Positions 18,990 through 25,792 of a DNA stretch of 25,792 nucleotides are shown in pieces. Position 1 is the first letter of the stretch. The number at the start of each line of letters is the position of its first letter. This DNA is from Fonsecaea monophora (lineage: Eukaryota > Ascomycota > Eurotiomycetes > Chaetothyriales > Herpotrichiellaceae): positions 1 to 25,792 of the forward strand of contig NW_019174129.1 in the NCBI RefSeq assembly GCF_001642475.1, given 5' to 3'. The position numbers and the translations under genes were made by a program. Below the pieces are notes generated by a model. That model was not told the origin of the DNA. It was given only the letters and a program-made list of their open reading frames with translations, and did not search any database.

Positions 18990-20741
18990 TCAGCGGATCG
19001 TGGCGATGCGATGCAATGGGTAGTCTGATAGCCACGGCGGTTTCGATCCTGCCCTCTTTCCCACTTCTGCCTTGATATCTCGACGGGTCGGCAGCGCTCC
19101 CAGGCTGTGCCGACCTGGCCGCGTATCACTACCCTGTCCCGTGCCCGCCGGAAGCTCCCCGTTCAGCGCTCCAAAACTGTGTCGCCGCCGCTCCTGCTCC
19201 AGCAGCTTTCTGGACAGTCCTGCCGTCTCATTGATGGCCCGCTTCGATGGATCTCCACGCACATGTCTGATTGCGTTTTTAGTTATGCGGCCCACGCTGC
19301 CGATGCTCCTCCTTCCCGTGCTTACCGGCCCTGGGTTTTCGGGGGCAGCGTCCGTGGGTGTGCGGAAAGGCGGTTCGAACGTTGTATCCAACGAGTGCGG
19401 TCCCACCGGCGACAGTGGTGGAGAAAAGTCGTGGTTGAGTTCCTCGATGGGGAGGAGCGTGCCGCTGGCACTGCTGGGAGGGAGCGTGTCGATCGAAGGC
19501 GAGACGCTCGCTCTGCTATCTGTTTCAGATCTCTCGATTTTTGGCTGTCTGACGAGCGGCATGCTGTGGTGTGCTTGTTGTGCTCTCACTTTCTCTGGCA
19601 GCTCCCTCTTTTTCACACGGCCCCCGATCGGACCCCCCTTTAACACTGTTGATTGCTGCTGCTTCCTCCTACTCGTCGTCGTATTCGTTTTGGTCATTGT
19701 CGTCGTCGACATCGTCAATGTCTTTCGGGTCGGGGACAGCGTCAGGAGCGTAAAGGACTTTTGCGTCGAGGCTATAGACTGTTTGAACTGGTCAGAGGAC
19801 ATGCTAGAAGCGAGCGTGCTGCCATTGCCGGGAGGGGTTGTGTCTTTCGAGGCTATAGAATCGTCCAAGTGGTCGGAGGACATGCTGGAAGCAAGCGTGC
19901 TCGCACTGCTGGCAGGGATTTTCTCGTCGTCCGTGAGGCAGCTAGGCGAGGAGGATGGGGTGTTGTAACAGAACGAGTCATCCAAGACAGCGGGAGCGGG
20001 GCTTGCCGCAGTGGCAGACGACTCCTCGACCGTCTCTTTCAACATTCTCTGCACGCCTGAGATGCGCTGGTCTGTTGCTTTTGCTTTTTCTCTCCCTGTT
20101 GGCCGTGACTTCTTCCCCACGTGGCTGGTGCTGCTGGCGGTGAGTGCTCGCAAATTGTCATTTGGGCGGCTCCGTTGAATGTCTCGTGTCAGCGGTCGCC
20201 TCGTGGACCCCGTCAGCTGGGCTGGGACTGATCGGCTCGTGGGGACCCTCTGGGGTGTCGAGAGTGGAGGTAGAGAGGACGAGTTGACGACTGATTTGGG
20301 GGCAATATACGAGATCTCCGCGGACGGGAAGTCCTTGGATGTGCTGTAGGCATTCTGGGCCTCATGGACCTGTTGCGATATCTCTGGGTCTGTGTTTTCC
20401 CGCTCGGCGTTGTACGCACTGGAGACTGTGAGAGAGAGCGCGAAGCCCGTTAGAAACTCAGAACGACATCAATCGAGGCATGCAGACCTGCGGCAGGGCG
20501 GCTACAAAGATAACGTACCTGATCGGACTTTGTTTGTCACTTCTTCGAGCATTGACTGGGAGCAGTGGTAAAGTATGTTCCAGAGCTCATGGCTCGTCGG
20601 AAATTTCCAGTCCGGAGCCGGTCCTCCATTGATAAAGGAAGAGGGAAAGGATTTCCGTGTGATGTCGGTCAATATCTGTGACAAGTATGGGTATGCCGCT
20701 ATCGTGGCGAAGTAGTAAGCTTCCGGTGCGGTGGAAGACAT
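18990..20741 (-). CDS. Ser/Thr-rich, probably disordered protein
   Basis: Exons on the minus strand are 20741-20519 and 20425-18990, giving 552 residues. The 93-bp intron is GTACGT..CTCACAG. The start is chosen at AAGATGTCTTCC (20741); an in-frame ATG 36 bp upstream is possible. The first 75 residues are ordered-looking (YYFATIAAYPYLSQILTDI, HELWNILYHCSQSMLEEV) and may be a small helical domain. The rest is low-complexity and rich in Ser, Thr, Pro and Lys/Arg. An 18-residue motif is duplicated, STLASSMSSDHLDDSIAS and STLASSMSSDQFKQSIAS. RRHSFGAL and GRHSLGAL are also paired, with GRRSIGS nearby, resembling basophilic-kinase (RRxS-like) sites. A threonine run (STTTMTKTNTTTS) lies in the middle. 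A signalling or scaffold role is possible but inferred. The antisense open frame (19072-19968) is a mirror of the biased composition. Confidence 0.8.
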
Positions 20742-21741
20742 CTTGGGCTTGTGGCCAACGTGGATTAAAATCCACATGACGTCTATTACAGCTGAGGCAG
20801 CGAGGCTGTAGTCGTGTCTCTTGTTGTTCGGGGTCGTATACGATGCTGCTCTGATGTGTCTGGACTGTTTAGGTGATGGATCTGACGAGAGGATGAAGAA
20901 CGGTGAGGTCAAAAGCAGATGGGACTTTTACCCCATGTATCTTCATGGCCATGGGTGAACTGAGTCTTGTGCGGCGGTTGATGTAACCACTAATTGTGCG
21001 GTGCACGCGGCCGGCGCGAAATTGCGCGTCTCCTATTGGCTCCAGCATCAAACGCATTTGAGGAACTTCCCCTTGACGCTGCTTTATGCTCCGAGCGGGC
21101 GGCGCCCAACGGCTCATCCGACTGGTCTAAAACTAGAAGCCTCCAAGCCCTTGTTTGAGAACGGTTCTCTCTCATCCAATGAATCACCAATTCCGACGCA
21201 CTGGTGATCCCGGCTGCCGTCATTTCATTTCGTGGCGCTGCACTACCCGTCGCGATCTCACTGAAGGATCCGGCAGACAGGGTTCTCGAGGTTCTCAACT
21301 TGACAGTCTCGGTTTCATTCAAAGCCGCTGCGCGATTTACTGAGATTTTCATCCGCCTTTGGCTTGCTGCGACGACAAATGCCTGCAACTGAATCCTATT
21401 GCACAATTGACTGAGAGTTTAACCAACTTTGCTTCTTGCGACGACCGATACCCATGACCTCATAATACCTGTGTGCGAAGCCTTGAAGCCCCGCCTTCGA
21501 TGCGCAATCTCATGCATCTGGCTCAAGTTGTGCCTACGCTGCACTGCGTGCAGCTGACTGCCACGGTAAAATCTCGGGCTTAAAGCGGCCGGTCGGTCCA
21601 AAGTTGAACCGTTTGGGGGTGAATTCAAGGGTCGAAATCCGTTTGCAGCCGCCAACGCCAGTCCCACAAGAAAAGCTTCCGTGTTCGGAGGCGCTTTGTA
21701 GATGATGATGTCGCCGGCTTTTCCCTCCCTGCATGTTATTT
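20742..21741. other. Upstream region of the disordered-protein gene
   Basis: No gene is clearly supported. A minus-strand frame (20990-21406) is long but has no recognised domain and a biased composition. CCTATTGGC at 21032 is a CCAAT-type sequence. Confidence 0.35.
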
Positions 21742-22119
21742 CTACCCCTCGCGCGAAGAGAAAGTTATAAATCTTTCCCCTTGCCCTTCGAATTTGCCAC
21801 AGGCACAAGCGAACCCGCAAGAGCATCGTCGGTCCACACCCAGGCTCTCCCCCAGCGGTTCATGAACTTCGTCGGACTTGTCGGAAATCGCGATCTGCGG
21901 ACGGGACACGAGCAAGTCGGCGCGGGAAAGAAGGAGACAGCACCACACATCGTCATCGCTGAGCACCGCCCGCGGCAGGAAGATGTCGCACTGGCTCGAG
22001 AAGTCAAGGTTCGGTACTATCGAGGGGTTTCCTCGGTGTAGGTGGACCGAGACAAAGTACGCCGTCGTCAGTACGAAGAGCGATGTCCTGTCATCGCTCC
22101 CATGCGGCTCCTCCGGCAT
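21742..22119 (-). CDS. Uncharacterised small open frame
   Basis: The frame starts at an ATG (22119) and has 125 codons. The first 95 residues look protein-like, with TSLFVLTTAYFVSVHL as a possible membrane or signal segment, then CDIFLPRAVLSDDDVW. No family is recognised. A plus-strand TATA-like sequence (GTTATAAATC near 21765) and an overlapping plus frame (21733-22041) compete with this reading, and introns cannot be excluded. Confidence 0.25.
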   Translation of the reverse strand: MPEEPHGSDDRTSLFVLTTAYFVSVHLHRGNPSIVPNLDFSSQCDIFLPRAVLSDDDVWCCLLLSRADLLVSRPQIAISDKSDEVHEPLGESLGVDRRCSCGFACACGKFEGQGERFITFSSREG

Positions 22120-23451
22120 GAATATGGACGGCCGTGCTTGTGGCGGTCGTCAATGAAGGCATCCATATATTTCTGTAGTCTAACTACAAGTTGCAGAAGA
22201 GAACGTTTGCCTTGCCATAAAAATCTTCGGTCAGCCAAATCTGTCAGTCACGGAAGCAGGAGGAAGAGAAGGAGGAAGGCGTGCCAGGGTGGAGGGCGGC
22301 TATTGGTGAGTTTTGCTCCTCTTTATCTATAAGCACAGAGCTCTCAGAGTGTCCCTCAGAACCGACGACCCACTCCAGAAATAAATGCCTGCAGGAGAGC
22401 GAGAGTGTGACTCATACACATGAGTTCCGAGCCATGCACCCGCATTACACCCGATCAGAAATCTCGGTGAAGTCGGAAATGAGTGCGTGGCGCTTTGGCA
22501 AGCTTTCGGGAGAGGAACACCTACATGACCGGAGTCTTTTGCTGGAAAGGAGCGAGGCAACCATCTTTCTTGGACTCCCGCAACCAACGTTACCATCTGC
22601 CCAACGAGAAACACCAACTGCGAGGTTCACTTGGTGGATCGGGCTCCATATAGTTCCTCCAAGAAACGTTTGAGAAATTCCATGTCAGACCTGTCCACCA
22701 CAGGTTCTTCATGACGGAAAACTGTCATAAGCGCCGCAGAGCGCAGCCAACAAGAGTCGGAATGCGCATGCATGCAAGACAGCAGGACAGAAAGGAGCGA
22801 TGTGCTGTGTGATTCTGCTTTCCGCTGACACCATCGAAGACAATTTGATGTGCAGTTTGGAGGGTCCCCCCAGGGCCGAGACCCGAAAGTCCTCGATCAA
22901 TACTCCTGTGAACACTACCCCAAGCTGCCCACAGCCAGTAGTGGCGTCGGTGCTGTGCAAACAAGACGCCTACAGGAGAAGAAAGAGAGGAGGTGAAGGG
23001 GAGGCCGAATGAAATTGGCGCAGCCCGCCTATCGGCATAGGTTCTTCCCAGGCCCCAGTCCAGGAACTCCTGATGCAAACAAACCGGCACCTCAACGTAT
23101 GCGTGGAGCATACCGAGCGTGAGGTCTCGAAAAACATGGATAGTTGGAGGCGCGTGTGCCAGCTGCCGGCGCCGCCCTATCCCCAATCTGGTCTGGAAGG
23201 CCATTTATGTCGAGCCCTGTGATACCGTAAGGGTTCGTGGCGTGGCGCCATGATGACGCTGTGGCATGAACATGTGGAGATTGCCCTCAGGGTTCTTGTG
23301 GTTGGTGTGTGCTGGAGTGTCCGTTCTTAGGAGACGTTAGTCTATGGGGAAGGGAAAGATCTCGGCCTGGCCATATGCACTGTGGCATTTGAAAAGTGAG
23401 AGTGGTATTGCCAACATTGTGTGCGACGAGGAGAGGATTGGCCAAAACGTT
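22120..23451. other. Region without a resolved gene
   Basis: On the minus strand a strong pyrimidine tract ending CTCCTGTAG near 22971 looks like a splice acceptor. It is followed by a frame reading CLHSTDATTGCGQLGVVFTG to about 22709, possibly the last exon of a gene starting near 23204. No donor could be fixed. The plus frame 22281-22673 shows no known feature. Confidence 0.3.
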
Positions 23452-23471
23452 TGTGTGTGTGTGTGTGTGTG
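23452..23471 (+). repeat. (TG)10 microsatellite
   Basis: Ten uninterrupted TG dinucleotides lie in an otherwise unassigned region. Confidence 0.9.
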
Positions 23472-23954
23472 AGATTGGCACTAGTTTATCTCTTGGCACG
23501 TTGATCACGTGCCATTTGAGATTTTGTTCACACAACAGAACCTCAACCATTTCAGATAGTCCTTCGTACTGCAATTCCAATCAACTGTTGAGGCTATTCG
23601 CATTGATTAGACCTGCGATCGTGATATATGAAGAACGAACTGAAATTCCAAAAGACCAAGGCGGGATCCTCAGCCAGGCTGCGTAGATAAATACCAACCG
23701 CGTCTAGGGTGTCACGGGTCCAACCAGCCCCAAGGATTTGATTTTATGTGCAAGGCGACCGCGCACCCTCCCAGCTTCACCAAGAATTTGCACCCGTAGA
23801 TTACCAGCATCTGTGAGCTTCCCACCATCATGGCGTTCCGCGTTTTCACGATTCATTGGCTTAAGAGAGTACCTTGTATGTAAAACGAATGTCTGTTCCT
23901 ACTGTTTCGCTACACTATGTGAGAAGAGACTGTTGCTGTAACCCTCTCGGGAAG

Positions 23955-24025
23955 GTTAGCCGAATAATTTCCACCGCCGCACACAACAAATCCAACTCCG
24001 CAGGCGATCAAGTTATTCCACTTAA
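23955..24025 (+). mobile_element. MITE-like element, copy 3 (internally deleted)
   Basis: The left end is GTTAGCCGAATAATTT (23955-23970) and the right end AAGTTATTCCACTTAA (24010-24025), matching in inverse at 11 of 16 positions. At 71 bp it lacks about 21 bp of the interior (the AGATAGATTTCC block) found in copies 1 and 2. The similarity to copy 1 continues a few bases left of the terminal repeat (TAACCCT), so the true boundary may be further out. Confidence 0.6.
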
Positions 24026-24290
24026 AGAGACAGCAAGGCTCTGGAGAAAGCCTCATCGAAACATCCCCGTCCTACCATCCCACCCGTTATCCTCTTCGCC
24101 ATGTCTGTCACGTTGCACACTGGAATTCCAGACCTCCGATTCCTTTGCCATACAGCGGTATTCCTGTCATCCGCACCTGGACCGTGTTAACGAGGTCCCC
24201 GAAGGAATGATCATCAACGAACATACCATGGCGTGTTGGTGGAGATGCCCTTCTTTTCCACGCGTCGGCCACGCTCCACGCGCTGGTTCC
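24026..24290. other. 3' flank of the membrane-protein gene
   Basis: No supported gene is seen. The open frame that crosses the MITE copy is not supported by any domain. Confidence 0.4.
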
Positions 24291-24860
24291 TCAATTTTGA
24301 CTTCGACTCGATGGGCGATCAATCCGTTCTAAGCGCCAGGCCACAACCATCACGACAAGGAAGAGCAGGAGATTGATCGCGGCTATTCCGGCAATGATCG
24401 ACATGAAGATGATGACGGCCTCTTGAAAGCTGACGAACTTGTCAAAGTTGCGGGAGTGGTCGGCGTGTCCCGCTTGGCGCAGCACGTCCGCCCAGTTACG
24501 CGGGCGCACGTAGACCCAGTATATGGCGGAGGGGATGAGATCCACAACCGCAATGAAACCGAGACCTATGTAATTCATAGGTGTGGGCGGGTATGCTTTT
24601 CTCGTCTTGTTCCAGTCCTGAAAGCTGGTGATGCTCCCTCCAGTGTTGAACGCGACGCGGAAAGCGGCGATGGTAAGAATGGCCACGGTCCAATTCCAGT
24701 CAGAGCTATGACCAGAGAGTTTGTCGAAGTCGCGGAGCCAATCAACTGCGGAGACGATGACGAAGATTTCGAAGTTGGCGATGGCGACAATGAACAAGAA
24801 CATGATAAAGCGGACAGCCCAGTATATCCATCGGACGACGTCCTCCGAACGAATACACAT
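24291..24860 (-). CDS. Four-span integral membrane protein
   Basis: A single exon encodes 189 residues from the ATG at 24860 to the TGA at 24291. Four hydrophobic segments are clear, at about residues 14-38 (VRFIMFLFIVAIANFEIFVI), 55-73, 96-118 and 146-175. An extracytoplasmic or cytoplasmic loop rich in charged residues (RNWADVLRQAGHADHSRNFD) lies before the last span, and the tail is short and basic (RLERIDRPSSRSQN). The layout resembles four-span fungal membrane proteins of the MARVEL/tetraspan kind, but no diagnostic motif was identified, so the function is open. The ATG at 24860 was chosen because it begins the hydrophobic domain and lies at a suitable distance from a TATA box. The open frame upstream contains no typical N-terminal domain. 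Confidence 0.75.
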   Translation of the reverse strand: MCIRSEDVVRWIYWAVRFIMFLFIVAIANFEIFVIVSAVDWLRDFDKLSGHSSDWNWTVAILTIAAFRVAFNTGGSITSFQDWNKTRKAYPPTPMNYIGLGFIAVVDLIPSAIYWVYVRPRNWADVLRQAGHADHSRNFDKFVSFQEAVIIFMSIIAGIAAINLLLFLVVMVVAWRLERIDRPSSRSQN

Positions 24861-25003
24861 TGCGGAAAGTGGGAGAAAAGACGAAATAGCTCGAGCGTCG
24901 GAGGCGATTGCAGACGTTGTTGGCAGAGGGCCAAATAAGTATGAGTCTTGTCGAGGAAAGAGAGGGAAACAAAACACCAGCGCTGTAGTTGAATGAGCTG
25001 CGC

Positions 25004-25010
25004 TATTTAT
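25004..25010 (-). promoter_or_regulatory. TATA box of the membrane-protein gene
   Basis: On the minus strand ATAAATA lies about 145 bp upstream of the ATG at 24860, similar to the spacing at the Nudix gene. A pyrimidine-rich leader follows. Confidence 0.6.
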
Positions 25011-25749
25011 GCGTCGTCTTGCCGGGCAAAAATATGTTGATGTCAAATCTGCCTCGCCAGCGCCCAGCATACTCTGTGTAACTCGAAGTGTTCGTCTAGC
25101 AAATAGAAGCCCGCCACGACGCACCACCCCATCCCCGAATGCCGGTCACAGGGGGACTCGTTGGCTCGGTGAGACAGCTATCTTGGGCGATGCAAGTGGG
25201 TGGCCGGGGTGGACGGGCAGCAACGCAACAGCCGTCGTTCCTCGGCCACCGCCTCACGCGTTTTCTGCATGTTTCATTCGTCCATGAATCTTGCACCTCT
25301 GATTCTTGTTTTGCTCACCGCCAAAGGGACCGTCCAATAAGGCGTAGTGGCCGCCTACGGATTGCCTTGCCATCTAGAAGTGACTCACACTTTGTAGAAA
25401 TAGAGGAAGGCGTTTGGGAAGCGGGCCGGCTCGTGGATGACTTCATTCAAGTGGTCTCAACTCTCGAAATCACTCATCATCAGCTTCTTACTCGGGTTTC
25501 ACGATTCGTTCTGTGATTTGGCTGACTCCCAGCTTTCCACTATTCTATCAATTTATCACAGTACTGGACAAGTCTCGGAGGATATGGCAAGGCAATGGCC
25601 CCCAAAGGGACGACGACAACCTCACCGACTTGACAAATTCAGGCTCGGGCATAGCGTTGCATTCGGCGTCGAGTAAGCCCTACGCCTAGCAGGAACTGCG
25701 CAAGACCCTCGCCGGGATCCACGTGGTGATTATATCCTCCAGAGATCGT
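25011..25749. other. Region without a supported gene
   Basis: Short frames on both strands have no recognised domain. A hydrophobic stretch (SLIISFLLGFHDSF, about 25470-25510, +) is not enough to call a gene. Confidence 0.35.
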
Positions 25750-25751
25750 GG

Positions 25752-25792
25752 TTGGAGGGGCTGGAGGGGCTGGAGGGGCTGGAGGGCTGGAG
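25752..25792 (+). repeat. G-rich 9-bp tandem repeat at the window edge
   Basis: The unit CTGGAGGGG (first copy TTGGAGGGG) is repeated about 4.5 times and runs off the window. The last units lose one G. Runs of three or four G at short, regular spacing could form a G-quadruplex. In one frame it would encode a Leu-Glu-Gly repeat. Confidence 0.8.

Noticed and set aside
19072..19968. 298-codon plus-strand frame with hydrophobic stretches
   Set aside because: It is antisense to the Ser/Thr-rich protein, and its Leu/Val-rich segments are the complement of Thr/Lys-rich codons.
1..25792. CRISPR arrays, bacterial operons, rRNA genes, a biosynthetic gene cluster
   Set aside because: No regularly spaced repeats, polycistronic gene packing or rRNA-like sequence were seen, and the recognised genes do not share a pathway.

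Overview
The window looks like nuclear DNA of a filamentous fungus, most likely a basidiomycete (Agaricomycetes-like). This is inferred from several short spliceosomal introns (about 59-132 bp) with GT..AG ends and CTAAC/CTGAT-type branch sites, from TATA boxes placed 130-150 bp before start codons, from the gene families present, and from decayed Ty3/gypsy and MITE-like repeats between widely spaced genes. No bacterial operons, tRNA, rRNA or CRISPR arrays were seen.

From left to right: a transposon-end fragment (1-190); a three-exon Nudix hydrolase (2079-2764, +); a 92-bp MITE-like repeat (2939-3030); a four-exon nuclear-type protein with a 2-oxoglutarate/Fe(II) oxygenase fold (4262-6059, +) whose iron and co-substrate residues are replaced; a scrambled Ty3/gypsy remnant (about 6593-8370) ending at an LTR-like sequence (8371 onward); a two-exon NDT80/PhoG-type transcription factor (9516-10981, +); and a second LTR-like terminus in inverted orientation (to 12291). 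About 4 kb of gene debris follows, including a frameshifted AMP-binding-enzyme relic (about 14000, -) and a second MITE copy (15272-15363). Next comes a large multi-exon coding region of unknown family, broken by frameshifts and a stop (about 16170-18630, +), converging on a two-exon, serine/threonine-rich, probably disordered protein (18990-20741, -). A poorly resolved stretch holds a third MITE copy (23955-24025). The last gene is a four-span membrane protein (24291-24860, -), and the window ends in a G-rich 9-bp tandem repeat.

The genes do not form a recognisable pathway or cluster. They are independent transcription units in a repeat-invaded region. The points most worth a second look are the apparently non-catalytic 2OG-oxygenase-fold protein, the Nudix box with His in place of the usual second-position Glu, the small TIR element family, the inverted LTR-like termini bracketing the NDT80-like gene, and the broken gene of unknown family.
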